Origin: Bacillota bacterium
GTDB taxonomy: Bacteria > Bacillota > Clostridia > Acetivibrionales > DTU013
NCBI GenBank assembly: GCA_023433505.1
Contig: JAEZCO010000048.1
Span: 104,211-168,210, forward strand
Length of the DNA: 64,000 bases
Reading direction: 5' to 3'
The notes under the pieces were generated by a model, which did no database searches, was not told the DNA's origin, and saw nothing but the letters and a program-made list of their open reading frames with translations. A program made the position numbers and the translations under genes. This document shows, piece by piece, positions 9,684-18,620 of this stretch; the first letter of the stretch is position 1; every line of letters starts with the position of its first letter.

Positions 9684-11315
9684 ATGAGGAAAAGTATCAA
9701 ATTGGTTTCAATGTTGCTCATCATTGCCATGTTGAGTGTAATGGCGGCAGCATGCGGTGCTGCAGGCGGTGAAAAGACAGCACAGACAAGCGGGGTGAAT
9801 AACTCAGCAAATCCAGACACAAACACAACATCAGCTTCAGGGGAAAAAATGACTCTGCTTGTATGGGATTTCGACGGAGAAAAAGTAAATCCTGACGGGT
9901 ATGCAATGAATGCCATTCGAGAGAGGCTTGGAGTGGATTTAAGCATAATCGAATGCACCAATGATCCCGCTGCCATCAAAGAAAAGCTGCTGCTTCAAAT
10001 ATCGTCGGGAGATATCCCTGATTGGTGGAAAGAAATTCCGTTCGATGATTGCAATAAATTTGCAGATCAGGGTGTAGCCGCAGAAATACCGCTTGATATG
10101 CTTCAAAAATATGCTCCCAACTATTTGAAATGGATGGAAAAAAACCTGGGACCCGACCCCATGCATTATGTTCGGAATGCTGATGGCAAAATCTACAATT
10201 TGCCTGTGCTCTGGACGCTCGCTTCTACATCGGAAGTATTTGGCTTCCGTAAAGATTGGCTTACCAAGGTTGGGATTGCCAAAACGCCTGAAACCATTGA
10301 TGAGATGGAAGCGGCATTGACAAAATTCCGGAATGGAGACCCCGACGGCAATGGTAAGAAGGATACATATGGCATAACCGGCATATCGGCAGCCATTACA
10401 AACATATTCTCGCCGGTTTTCGGTGCATATGGCGTTTATCCGGGCGCAACCATTGACGTAAACGGAAAGGCTGTGCGCGGCGAAGTAGAGCCCGGCACCA
10501 GAGATGCCCTTGCAACGCTGAATAAATGGTATAAAAGCGAGTTGATTGATCCGGAATTCTTTATAAATAAACAAAATAACGTGGATGACAAGGTGATTTC
10601 AAGTAAAGTAGGCGCCGTACAAAGATCCTGGTGGGAGTTTATTCAACCGGAAGCATTCTTCTCCGGCATGTATTACTCCAAGCTGCGTGAAAAAATACCT
10701 GATGCGGACTGGGCATTAAGCAGCGGACCAAAGGGGCCGGGCGGCAGCTTTGGAATTACTCAAGGGAATCCTATGTTAGGTACGGGTATACAATTTGGCA
10801 TACAGTTGGAAAAAGATCCTGAAAAGATGGCAAAATACCTGGAAATGTTTGATTTGACTTGCTTTGATCTAGAGCTCTATACGAAAATACATTATGGAGA
10901 AGAGGGTAAGACTTATAAGAAGGGGGACGACGGTACCTATTCATTCCTGCCTCCATATGACAAAGAAGAGGAGCGCGTTAAATTTGGAATCGGACCCTGG
11001 TACCATGCACCAGCCAGCTTTAATGATTATGATTTCCAGGCGCCTTTCATGACTCGCGGCGATTTGATGCCGGTAAAGGAAGCAGCTGCAAGTCTGGGAA
11101 CAGGGAAATATGATTTCATGGCGCCGTTCACAAAACCGGTATATACCGAATATAAAGACGCACTGGATCAATTGACCATTAAAAACTTTATTGAATTTAT
11201 TACAGGAAAACGACCTCTTAGTGAGTTCGACAGCTTTGTTGCCGAGTGGAAAAAAGCAGGCGGCGATAAAGTATTGGAAGAGGCTCAGGCCAAATTAGAT
11301 CAATTGAATAAATAA
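9684..11315 (+). CDS. sugar ABC transporter substrate-binding lipoprotein
   Basis: Extracellular binding protein (543 residues) anchored by lipid. The first 23 residues are a signal peptide ending in VMAAAC, with Cys24 as lipidation site, followed by a low-complexity Ser/Thr/Asn/Ala linker. The rest resembles LplA/YtcQ-type family 1 solute-binding proteins (ISSGDIPDWWKEIP, FGFRKDWLTKVGI, KFRNGDPDGNGKKDTYGI). The acidic DPDGNGKKDTYG loop resembles the calcium-binding loop seen in several members. A strong AAAGGAGGAG site precedes the ATG. It completes the importer formed with the two upstream permeases. A long hairpin follows the stop codon and may set its expression apart from the downstream gene. 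Confidence 0.92.
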   Translation: MRKSIKLVSMLLIIAMLSVMAAACGAAGGEKTAQTSGVNNSANPDTNTTSASGEKMTLLVWDFDGEKVNPDGYAMNAIRERLGVDLSIIECTNDPAAIKEKLLLQISSGDIPDWWKEIPFDDCNKFADQGVAAEIPLDMLQKYAPNYLKWMEKNLGPDPMHYVRNADGKIYNLPVLWTLASTSEVFGFRKDWLTKVGIAKTPETIDEMEAALTKFRNGDPDGNGKKDTYGITGISAAITNIFSPVFGAYGVYPGATIDVNGKAVRGEVEPGTRDALATLNKWYKSELIDPEFFINKQNNVDDKVISSKVGAVQRSWWEFIQPEAFFSGMYYSKLREKIPDADWALSSGPKGPGGSFGITQGNPMLGTGIQFGIQLEKDPEKMAKYLEMFDLTCFDLELYTKIHYGEEGKTYKKGDDGTYSFLPPYDKEEERVKFGIGPWYHAPASFNDYDFQAPFMTRGDLMPVKEAAASLGTGKYDFMAPFTKPVYTEYKDALDQLTIKNFIEFITGKRPLSEFDSFVAEWKKAGGDKVLEEAQAKLDQLNK

Positions 11316-11332
11316 TGAAACAGCAGTAAGGG

Positions 11333-11394
11333 GCGGATTTGGAACGGTTAGCATATTCGGAGATATATTTCGGTATTGCCCGTTTCAAATCCGC
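11333..11394 (+). terminator. 15-bp stem-loop after binding-protein gene, no U tract
   Basis: GCGGATTTGGAACGG (11333-11347) pairs with CCGTTTCAAATCCGC (11380-11394), with one G-U pair and a loop of about 32 bases. No T run follows, so it is more likely an mRNA-stabilising or partial attenuator hairpin than a full terminator. Such structures often follow binding-protein genes in sugar operons. Confidence 0.6.
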
Positions 11395-11445
11395 ACTTGT
11401 TCTATAGAGCTGGTTCGGGTTCAAAAAGGAGATGACGAATAGGCT

Positions 11446-12750
11446 ATGAATTGTGGGGATAACCGGGAATTGACATCACGGGTAGAAATTACAGGCATGT
11501 TACAAAAGAAGGGCATTTTAAAAGCAAATATATCTGCCCCTTGGTTTAAGGAGGATGTAAGGGACGCGCTTTCGTACAAATGGTTCAGCTCGGATGAGAA
11601 AGAGGGATGCTATGAACAGGTAATCGGAGCTTATCAAGATATGCTTCCGTTGGCTGCTTCTTCGGTAGGGAAATATTACAAGTGCCAGGCTGCTGTTATC
11701 GGTTTGAATGAGGATGTTTTGCAGACAATGGAGGGTGATGCGGTAGGCCCGATTATGGATATAAATGAAAATCCAAATACCTATTGGCTTGCAAAGGGGA
11801 AATACGGTATTTCACACCATTTCCTGGCGGAATTCATAAACCGTGTAGCAACGGATCCAAGTGAGAAATGGCAAACGAATGAAACCTGGAACGATGTAAT
11901 TAACAGCTTTGATGTGGAATACTACGTGCGACAGGTAGTCAAGAGTGGAGCCGGCTTTGTGATTTTAACCCTCGGTCAAAACAGCGGATACCTGCTCTCG
12001 CCCAATGCAACCTATGATCGGATCGCAGGTGTTAAACCAGGTGAACGGGCTTCAACAAGGGATCTTCCAGTGGAAATTGCGGATGCTTTGGCCCTTCATG
12101 GGATCAAGTTGATTTTATATTTACCGGCGAATCCGCCAAGTAAGGCTCATAAAACGGAAGGGGATTTTGGCATTAACAATGCCTTTGATTATCCCGTTGA
12201 AATAGCGCCTTCTCAGGAAACGCAAGCGAAATGGCAGGCTGTCATTAAAGAATGGTCGGATCGTTATAAGGACAAACTGGCCGGTTGGTGGTTTGATGGG
12301 ATGTGGTTTCAGGAAGCCTATAATGATTTGACTAAAAAGTATAATTGGTTCAGCCTGGTGAATGCGGCAAAATCGGGGAACCCAACACGGATCGTTGCGT
12401 TTAACTCCGGTATTGGCAGTAATATTTTGGTGAATTCGCCTTTTGAAGATTATACCGCGGGAGAAACGAATGAAATCGGACCCCTTCCGGCAGGCAGCCA
12501 ATGGGCAGATGAAGCTAACTGCGTACAGTGGTTCAATTGGACCTTTCTGGGCAAATACGTAACTGATCTGGCGGGCTGGGGAAATAACGGTTTAAATTGG
12601 GAAACCAATGAACTGATCCGTTGGGTCAAGGCGGCTACAGACCGAAAGGGCGTGATAGCTCTGGACATAAACGTCAACCGTTTCGGACGGATGAACCAAC
12701 TGCAGTTTGGGCAACTGATGGAATTAAAAAAATTTATTAAAATAAATTAA
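11446..12750 (+). CDS. GH29-like (alpha-L-fucosidase superfamily) protein
   Basis: A 434-residue cytoplasmic protein that resembles the TIM-barrel part of alpha-L-fucosidase-like proteins: KYGISHHFLAEFINRV, a following YYVRQVVKSGAGFVILTLG, and the GWWFDGMWFQEAY block, where the Asp of WWFDGMW falls at the position of the catalytic nucleophile in GH29 enzymes (WFDGxW). There is no signal peptide. The acid/base residue could not be placed. The ATG follows AAGGAG by 14 bases, rather far. It lies downstream of an ABC importer and probably cleaves the imported sugar or a related one. A fucosidase activity is inferred only from superfamily likeness; a different deoxysugar or a non-enzymatic role is possible. 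Confidence 0.6.
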   Translation: MNCGDNRELTSRVEITGMLQKKGILKANISAPWFKEDVRDALSYKWFSSDEKEGCYEQVIGAYQDMLPLAASSVGKYYKCQAAVIGLNEDVLQTMEGDAVGPIMDINENPNTYWLAKGKYGISHHFLAEFINRVATDPSEKWQTNETWNDVINSFDVEYYVRQVVKSGAGFVILTLGQNSGYLLSPNATYDRIAGVKPGERASTRDLPVEIADALALHGIKLILYLPANPPSKAHKTEGDFGINNAFDYPVEIAPSQETQAKWQAVIKEWSDRYKDKLAGWWFDGMWFQEAYNDLTKKYNWFSLVNAAKSGNPTRIVAFNSGIGSNILVNSPFEDYTAGETNEIGPLPAGSQWADEANCVQWFNWTFLGKYVTDLAGWGNNGLNWETNELIRWVKAATDRKGVIALDINVNRFGRMNQLQFGQLMELKKFIKIN

Positions 12751-12819
12751 TGTGCCGCCCAACAGCGCAATGGCGGGAAACCCGGCAAAAAGGCTCAGGG
12801 ATAACATTGTAGCTTCAGA

Positions 12820-13524
12820 TTATATCTCACTAAAGCAAAACGGAGCTCCATGGCCCGGATAAACGGTGCTTATTGAAAGTTTTCTCAGTTTATTCACGCT
12901 CAGGAATAGTTGCTTGAAATCGCCGGCATTAAAAGCATAACCCGGCTTTTCGGCGTTCACAAGCGTATCGCCCGCAATTAAATCCCCATCTTTGGTAAGA
13001 ATGGCGATTGATCCGTTCGTATGTCCCGGCACATGGATTACCGTGGCGTCCAGGCCATACGCGGATAAGCTCATACCGTCTCTTAGCAGTATATCGGGAG
13101 AAAATCTCTCAAAATCATCAAGGGTTTTTTTCGTGACCTTTGTGATAATCTCCTGATTTTTCAGAAATGCTTGCTGCAGCTCCGGAGAATTATATTGAAA
13201 GCTTTCCATTAAATCCGGCAGGGTTGGATTCTCAACCAGCTTTCTATCTCCTTCATGCATGGCGATTTTTGCATTGAAATGATTTTTCAGGTATGCGGCA
13301 TTACATGCATGGTCGTTATCTCCGTGGGTTAACACAATTAAATTAAGGTTGTTCCCGGCACACCCGGCCGCATCAAGTTCTCTTAGCAAAAGCTCGCGCC
13401 GGTCTGCGAATGGCATGTCCATAACAAGGTGTCCGCCGGTATCAAACAGGATAAACCCGTTTTTGTTTCCGGCAAGATAGCAATTTACTCCATTCAAGTC
13501 AATTCGGGCAATGGTATCGGACAT
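12820..13524 (-). CDS. MBL-fold metallo-hydrolase
   Basis: Metallo-beta-lactamase-fold hydrolase of 234 residues. The dinuclear metal motif is complete: THGDNDH, a later His in VIHVPGHTNGSIAI, then Asp in LIAGDTL and His in VYPGHGAPF near the C-terminus. This matches glyoxalase-II-like and quorum-quenching-like members; the substrate is not predictable. The start is taken at 13524 because AAAAGGAGGAGACGTG precedes this ATG; the frame remains open upstream into the padR gene but there is no site there. Its ATG overlaps the TGA of the padR-like gene (TGATG), so it is translated as its partner and probably shares its promoter at 14107-14135. Confidence 0.85.
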   Translation of the reverse strand: MSDTIARIDLNGVNCYLAGNKNGFILFDTGGHLVMDMPFADRRELLLRELDAAGCAGNNLNLIVLTHGDNDHACNAAYLKNHFNAKIAMHEGDRKLVENPTLPDLMESFQYNSPELQQAFLKNQEIITKVTKKTLDDFERFSPDILLRDGMSLSAYGLDATVIHVPGHTNGSIAILTKDGDLIAGDTLVNAEKPGYAFNAGDFKQLFLSVNKLRKLSISTVYPGHGAPFCFSEI

Positions 13525-14072
13525 CACGTCTCCTCCTTTTCGATAAGTCCTGAAAGTGGCTTTCCTTCCCTGATATGACGGCACCAACGGATGCTTTCCC
13601 GGGTGATGCATATGCCATAGTAGAGGGTAGATAATTTGAAATAACAGCAATTCTTATTTTCCGTCTTGTCAAAATTCTTTTTAAGCTCTTGCAGCTTATG
13701 CAGATAATTCCTATTGTTGATTTCATGTTCCAGCAATTGCCGGTCACGTATATCCGAAGGTAGCTTATCAAAGAAATATACCTTCGCCAGGTGTGTGCTT
13801 GACCCATCCAGTACATTCATTGGCGATGTAAGCCATTGATTAAATAACTGTTTTCCTTCTTCCGTAATCTGATAATATTTTTTTTGTCTGCTTCCTTGGG
13901 CCTTATCATACATAATCAGATAACCCTGCTCCGTCAATTTTTTCAGCATGGGATAGATGCTCCCGAAACTGGCTTTATAAAATGTGCCTATTCCGTTTTC
14001 TATATATTTCTTAATGTCATATCCCGTTAAAGCCTCGCCGGAAACCATACCCAGGATGAAGTATTCTAGCAT
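13524..14072 (-). CDS. PadR-family transcriptional regulator
   Basis: A 182-residue repressor with an N-terminal PadR winged helix (LEYFILGMVSGEALTGYDIKK, SFGSIYPMLKKLTEQGYL, KKYYQITEEGKQLFNQWL) and a C-terminal Vir-type helical dimerisation domain. Start chosen at 14072, preceded by AGAGGA. PadR proteins sense small aromatic or hydrophobic compounds and repress adjacent genes. The MBL hydrolase gene overlaps its stop codon, so the hydrolase is the likely regulated partner. A good promoter and a palindromic ATAT-rich site lie directly upstream and suggest autoregulation. Confidence 0.88.
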   Translation of the reverse strand: MLEYFILGMVSGEALTGYDIKKYIENGIGTFYKASFGSIYPMLKKLTEQGYLIMYDKAQGSRQKKYYQITEEGKQLFNQWLTSPMNVLDGSSTHLAKVYFFDKLPSDIRDRQLLEHEINNRNYLHKLQELKKNFDKTENKNCCYFKLSTLYYGICITRESIRWCRHIREGKPLSGLIEKEET

Positions 14073-14087
14073 ATAATTATCCTCTTT

Positions 14088-14135
14088 CGATATATCGTAC
14101 AGATATATTATACAAGGATCAATCATTTTTGTAAA
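14088..14135 (-). promoter_or_regulatory. padR promoter with palindromic operator
   Basis: On the minus strand TTTACA (14135-14130), a 17-base spacer and a perfect TATAAT (14112-14107) form a strong sigma-A promoter. Ten bases further on is the perfect palindrome CGATATATCG (14097-14088), near the expected transcription start. PadR regulators bind ATAT-rich dyads of this kind, so repression of its own operon is likely. Confidence 0.75.
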
Positions 14136-14317
14136 GGGTTATTTTACTACCTGCCGCGGTACGGCACATCGATGATGACGGTTCAGCTGCGGGTGTTGAG
14201 AATATTGACAGTGAAACCTTGAGAGTTGAATCCGTGGTGCGGTTCCAGCTATAAAGATATAACTCTATGGCCAAAGCCTGCGGAGGATTTTTAAGTACCG
14301 TTTGATAAAATTCTCTA
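14136..14317. other. intergenic stretch with possible short coding remnant
   Basis: Between the padR and tetR promoters. A plus-strand frame ending at TAA 14252-14254 reads GSAAGVENIDSETLRVESVV and then RFQL stop. It looks like the end of a secreted-protein domain but has no start, so it may be a decayed fragment. Nothing else is visible. Confidence 0.2.
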
Positions 14318-14347
14318 TTGACTTCTGGTCAAAGAATTCACTATAAT
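14318..14347 (+). promoter_or_regulatory. tetR promoter
   Basis: TTGACT (14318-14323), an 18-base spacer and TATAAT (14342-14347) upstream of the TetR gene. The -35 lies within the short dyad TTGAC-TTCTG-GTCAA. Confidence 0.7.
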
Positions 14348-14357
14348 ATAAATAATA

Positions 14358-14371
14358 AATAAATGTTCATT
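14358..14371 (+). promoter_or_regulatory. TetR operator O1 (predicted)
   Basis: AATAAATGTTCATT lies between the -10 element and the tetR ribosome site. It matches 12 of 14 bases of the perfect palindrome at 14995-15008 in front of the exporter gene. The pair is the likely binding site of the TetR protein encoded between them. Confidence 0.65.
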
Positions 14372-14391
14372 CATAAAATGGAGGTGACACT

Positions 14392-14976
14392 TTGGCAAGG
14401 ATTGCCGAGCCAGAGAAGATAGAGAATATAAAGTACGCTGTTATGGAAGCGCTGGTGGAACACGGGTATTCAGGGATGTCCATTGCTACTATCAGTCAAA
14501 GGGCAGGAGTATCCCCGGGATATCTTTACCGGTTTTATGAAAGCAAGGAGGAACTGGTGGAGGAGCTTGTCGGTAAGGAAATGGAGCGGATAGTGAACGA
14601 CTTCATTTTCGACATAGATTCCTCCAGCACCTTGCACGAGGCTGCTTACAAGACTGTAAAGAGGCTTTTTCAGAAGGCTAATGAGAATCCCATGGCCGCA
14701 AGATTTGCTTCATCTGTGGTGATGGATGTCAAGATTCCTGCCTGGGAAAAAGCAGATAATTTTAAAATGATTTTTGACCTGGCAGACAAATGCATAAAGC
14801 TTGGACATAGTACCGGCGAACTCCATTCAAAAATAGCGCCGGTGGAGGTCCTGATCGTTTCCTTTACCATTCCCTTCCGGTATCTGTCCTTCATGCTGGA
14901 AATGGATAAAAACAAACAGTTTACCGAGGAAGAAATCAAAAGGATTACGGAAATTTGCATTAATGCGTTGAAATAA
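14392..14976 (+). CDS. TetR-family transcriptional regulator
   Basis: A 194-residue repressor. The N-terminal TetR helix-turn-helix is clear: IKYAVMEALVEHGYSGMSIATISQRAGVSPGYLYRFYESKEELVEEL read in segments. The C-terminal ligand domain is variable and its ligand unknown. Start is a TTG at 14392 after GGAGGTGAC; no ATG fits better. The gene lies 70 bases before a large MMPL/RND exporter in the same direction, and near-identical operator sites flank it on both sides, so it probably represses itself and the exporter until an inducer arrives. Confidence 0.9.
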   Translation: MARIAEPEKIENIKYAVMEALVEHGYSGMSIATISQRAGVSPGYLYRFYESKEELVEELVGKEMERIVNDFIFDIDSSSTLHEAAYKTVKRLFQKANENPMAARFASSVVMDVKIPAWEKADNFKMIFDLADKCIKLGHSTGELHSKIAPVEVLIVSFTIPFRYLSFMLEMDKNKQFTEEEIKRITEICINALK

Positions 14977-14994
14977 TTTTTTTATCATTTAATG

Positions 14995-15008
14995 AATAAA
15001 CGTTTATT
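14995..15008 (+). promoter_or_regulatory. TetR operator O2 (predicted)
   Basis: AATAAACGTTTATT is a perfect 14-base palindrome in the short gap between the tetR gene and the exporter gene. See the related site at 14358-14371. Confidence 0.7.
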
Positions 15009-15046
15009 TATTATAATAAGTTGATACGTGAAAGGGATGGTTCAGA

Positions 15047-18000
15047 ATGAACAAGCAAATACATAGAAGTTGGATATCCATTGTTTTGTGGGGGCTGATT
15101 CTTACGGTAGTATTAGTTGCAATGCCGGATATGGGGACGCTGGTCAGGGAAAAGGGCCAGGCGGAAATTGATGCGAAATATTCCTATTCCGTCGCGCAGA
15201 ATATTTTGAAGCAATTCAATGATGTGGATGATCAAGACCATATGCTGGATATCATCATGGTGTACTATAACAAAGACGGGCTGACCCGGGAAAATCTTGA
15301 CGCCATTAAAGAAAAGGCAGCCAAGCTTGAAAGCAGCAAGGACAAATATGGGGTTAAAAAGGTTTTAAACGCATTTACCAACAAGGACCTTGAGGACCAG
15401 GTCATTTCGGAAGACGGGACAACACTGCTGCTGCCCGTTAGCCTGCAGAGACAGGACAGGACGGTTGAAGCCATCAGGGAGGCAATGACCTCGCTTCTTG
15501 AGGTGGATGGCGTGGAATGCTATTCCACAGGTTCTGATTTTATCATAGAGGATTTTGTAAAAACGGTTGAGGCCGGAGTAAAAAAGACAGAGCTAATTAC
15601 AGTCATACTGATCATCCTCATACTGATCCTGGTATTCCGCTCACCGGCGGCTCCTTTTGTAACCCTGGCAACGGTGGCGCTGACATACCTGGTTTCCCTG
15701 GGGATTGTGCTGCAAATGGTGGAACGGTGGAATTTTACCATCTCCAATTTCACCAACATCTTTCTCATTATTGTTCTTTTTGGAATAGGGACGGACTATA
15801 CCATGCTGCTTTTAATGAGGTTCAAGGAGGAGCTTCATAAAGGGACGGACAAAGATGCGGCAATTGTGAAAACCTACAAGACCGCGGGAAAAACGGTCAT
15901 TCTCAGCTCATTGACCATACTCATCGGATTTTCATGCCTTGCGCTTTCGCAGTTCAAGATATACCGGTCTGCATCGGCAGTGGCCGTGGGAGTTGCCGTC
16001 CTCATCGTCATGGTTTTTACATTCCTGCCTGCCATGATGAAGCTTTTTGGAAAGTACATTTTCTGGTCGCCCTTGAAATCTTCGGGCCATGCCGACAGCA
16101 AGTCCTGGGAAAAGATAGCCTCCGTGTCTACAAAACGTCCCTACTTTGCTATCCTCTTCGTACTGGCCGTATGCAGCATAATTTACTTCCATATATCCAG
16201 CCTCTCCTATGACAATTTAAAGGAAGTCGGCAGCGACTATCCGTCAGTCAGGGGCTTCAACGCCGTCACTGAGAAATTTAGTGTGGGAAAAGCGCTTCCG
16301 CTGACCATAGCAATAAAGAGCGGTGAAAGGCTGGATAATCAGTATGCATTATCCGAACTGGACGGTATAACCGAAGCGGTTAAAGCCGTCAAGGGAGTTG
16401 GCGAAGTATACAGTGTTACGCAGCCAAAAGGAAAAAGGATAGAGAAAATGTATATCAATGATCAGACTGCGGTTGTCAGGGACGGGTTGAAAGAGGCTGC
16501 GGACGGGGCAGATAAAATCAATGGCGGCTTTGCGGATGCAATCCGTCAGATTGAAGCAAAAAGTGTGGATACCACAGCACTGGATGAGCTGCAGAAAGGT
16601 GCCAAGGATTTAACCTCCGGCATCCATCTGGTAAACCAGTCGGTTAATAAGCTGAAAAATGGGCTAATCAACGGAGCTCAGGCTTCAAAGGAGCTGGAGG
16701 CCGGTATTGTAAGCATTGACAGCTCAATGGAAAAGCTTGGGGGCTCCATGGACCAGCTGCAGGATGCCTACACGGCAATCGGGCAGGGATATCAACAGGT
16801 CCAGACAGGTCTGGGGCAGCTCCTTGAGCAGACAAGGGCTTTTCAGACAGCTTTTGGCGGGGTTGTAACCATGCAAAGCCAGTTGGAGGTCCAATATCCT
16901 GAACTGGCCAAAGACAAGACTTTTGTGACGATGAAGCAAACCTGTCTGCAACTTGGGGCAAAGCTGCAGGAAATGATGGAGGGAATCACGAAGCTGAATG
17001 CTGCTTTAACTACTGCCAACAGTTCCATGGAAAAGACAAATCAAGGTCTGGCGCAGGCTCAAGGCGGTATTGCCCAAATGAAAGGTGGAACAGCCAGTTT
17101 GAAGGCGGGGGGCTCCACCATGAGCACATCCCTTGCACAGGCTGCGGCAGGACAGGGGAAGGCATCCGAGGCCCTGGGAAGGCTGGAGGAAGGATCGGAA
17201 AAGCTTGCTGACGGTCAGAATCAGCTGATTGAGGGCGTTAATAGCCTGTCCCGGGAGTCGGATAAGCTCACGGAGGGTCTTGCGGATGCACGGGAAGGCT
17301 TGACGGCGATATCTGAAGGCTTAAAGGATGCCAACGGCTATGTGGAGAAGCTGGGAGAATCCAAAACGGCGGAAACCTTCTTTATCCCTCAGGATGAGAT
17401 CGACAGTGGTGACTTCACAAAGTCCATGGACATGTATATGACAGAAGACAGGACGATTACAAAGATCAATGTCATATTGAATATCGATCCTTATTCAAAA
17501 GAGGCCATGGATGTAGCGCAGGACATCTATGATACTGTTCTTCCACGGATCGAGGCTTCTACGCTAAAAGACGCGCAGTGGGGGATTTCAGGAGTGTCCC
17601 AGATGAACAACGATCTTAAGACAATGTCGGAAAAGGATTTCAACCTTTCCAGCATCATCATGCTCATTGGTATATCGATTGTCCTGTTCGTTGTTACAAG
17701 GGATTTTTGGATGTCCATCTTTATCATGCTTTCACTGGTTGCGTCCTATTATATTGCCATTACGGTTTCCGGGCTTGTCTTCAGCCATGTTTTGCATAAG
17801 GGAAGCCTGGCATGGAATGTGCCTTTCTTCTCCTTTATCATGATCATAGCCCTTGGTGTTGATTATAGCATTTTCCTCGTTATGAGGCACAGGGAGAATC
17901 ATCATTTGTCCTTAACGGAGTCCATCGTAGCGGCGGCCAGAAGTGTTGGCGGTGTTATTTTCTCTGCGGCTATTATTTTGTCCGGTACCTTTGCCGCCAT

Positions 18001-18154
18001 GTACCCATCCGGCGTATTGACTCTGATGCAGCTTTCCGTTACAGTTATATTCGGCATACTGCTGCTGGTTCTGGTATTTATGCCGGTGTTCATTCCAGCC
18101 ATGATATCCGTTAAGGCAAAAATTATCAGGCGGTTCGGTGCAGTTGAAGACTAG
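15047..18154 (+). CDS. MMPL/RND-family exporter (YdgH/YdfJ-like)
   Basis: A 1035-residue membrane protein with two MMPL domains. The order is one N-terminal helix, an extracellular domain, five helices (from ELITVILIILILILVF, with the signature GIGTDYTMLLLMRFKEE), a long second extracellular region, then five more helices with the matching signature ALGVDYSIFLVMRHRENHH. The Asp-Tyr pairs in each half match proton-relay positions of RND transporters. The region around residues 480-770 is rich in heptad-like Gly/Ala/Leu/Gln repeats and predicted coiled coil, as in YhgE/Pip-type proteins. It probably exports lipids, peptides or a toxic hydrophobic compound under TetR control. Substrate unknown. 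Confidence 0.9.
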   Translation: MNKQIHRSWISIVLWGLILTVVLVAMPDMGTLVREKGQAEIDAKYSYSVAQNILKQFNDVDDQDHMLDIIMVYYNKDGLTRENLDAIKEKAAKLESSKDKYGVKKVLNAFTNKDLEDQVISEDGTTLLLPVSLQRQDRTVEAIREAMTSLLEVDGVECYSTGSDFIIEDFVKTVEAGVKKTELITVILIILILILVFRSPAAPFVTLATVALTYLVSLGIVLQMVERWNFTISNFTNIFLIIVLFGIGTDYTMLLLMRFKEELHKGTDKDAAIVKTYKTAGKTVILSSLTILIGFSCLALSQFKIYRSASAVAVGVAVLIVMVFTFLPAMMKLFGKYIFWSPLKSSGHADSKSWEKIASVSTKRPYFAILFVLAVCSIIYFHISSLSYDNLKEVGSDYPSVRGFNAVTEKFSVGKALPLTIAIKSGERLDNQYALSELDGITEAVKAVKGVGEVYSVTQPKGKRIEKMYINDQTAVVRDGLKEAADGADKINGGFADAIRQIEAKSVDTTALDELQKGAKDLTSGIHLVNQSVNKLKNGLINGAQASKELEAGIVSIDSSMEKLGGSMDQLQDAYTAIGQGYQQVQTGLGQLLEQTRAFQTAFGGVVTMQSQLEVQYPELAKDKTFVTMKQTCLQLGAKLQEMMEGITKLNAALTTANSSMEKTNQGLAQAQGGIAQMKGGTASLKAGGSTMSTSLAQAAAGQGKASEALGRLEEGSEKLADGQNQLIEGVNSLSRESDKLTEGLADAREGLTAISEGLKDANGYVEKLGESKTAETFFIPQDEIDSGDFTKSMDMYMTEDRTITKINVILNIDPYSKEAMDVAQDIYDTVLPRIEASTLKDAQWGISGVSQMNNDLKTMSEKDFNLSSIIMLIGISIVLFVVTRDFWMSIFIMLSLVASYYIAITVSGLVFSHVLHKGSLAWNVPFFSFIMIIALGVDYSIFLVMRHRENHHLSLTESIVAAARSVGGVIFSAAIILSGTFAAMYPSGVLTLMQLSVTVIFGILLLVLVFMPVFIPAMISVKAKIIRRFGAVED

Positions 18155-18242
18155 GCATGGCTTGAGAGTGATCAGTAATTCCAAATTATAAGAAATATGA
18201 TGAGCATCCTTTAGTACCGGGTGCGATTGCAGACAGGAGGCA

Positions 18243-18281
18243 GAGAGGGTCATTTCAACGGTGATCCCCTCTCCTTTTTTT
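18243..18281 (+). terminator. rho-independent terminator after the MMPL gene
   Basis: GAGAGGG (18243-18249) pairs with CCCTCTC (18267-18273), followed by CTTTTTTT. Good plus-strand terminator for the tetR-exporter unit. Confidence 0.75.
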
Positions 18282-18510
18282 CCAATATGCCATGGATGAT
18301 AGAATTTTCAACAAGGGGCTGCAAAATCAGCTTGAGAGTTTTCCTGTCCAGGATATCCCCAATAAATCTTCCGCTTCCGACGTCTATCGTGGGAAGTTCA
18401 TCCCCACAGGAATGGGAGGATTCCCTGTTAATTATCGTGGCGGCTAAATATAGTAAATTGCCGTATACGGGCAAGAATTCGGGCAGGCTGACGATGACTT
18501 TCTGAACAGG
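18282..18510 (-). pseudogene. fragment of a YesM-type sensor histidine kinase
   Basis: On the minus strand a frame without a credible start reads LKLILQPLVENSIIHGILEKK, an unmistakable match to the segment just before and through the N box of YesM-type kinases (compare LILQPIVENAVKHGI in the kinase at 4172). Upstream in the same frame the residues VSLPEFLPVYGNLLYLAATI are less clear. The sensor, HAMP, phospho-acceptor and G-box parts are missing, and the frame runs into a terminator of the opposite gene. It appears to be the relic of a lost two-component system. Confidence 0.55.
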
Positions 18511-18620
18511 AATGGGAGGAGTACGGAAAAGAGTGCGGAACTACATAGTTTTCTCCGGGCGAGGGAGACTAACTGAAAGGATTATATAGAAAGAAGGATT
18601 CAGCACAAAAGAGGCTTGAA

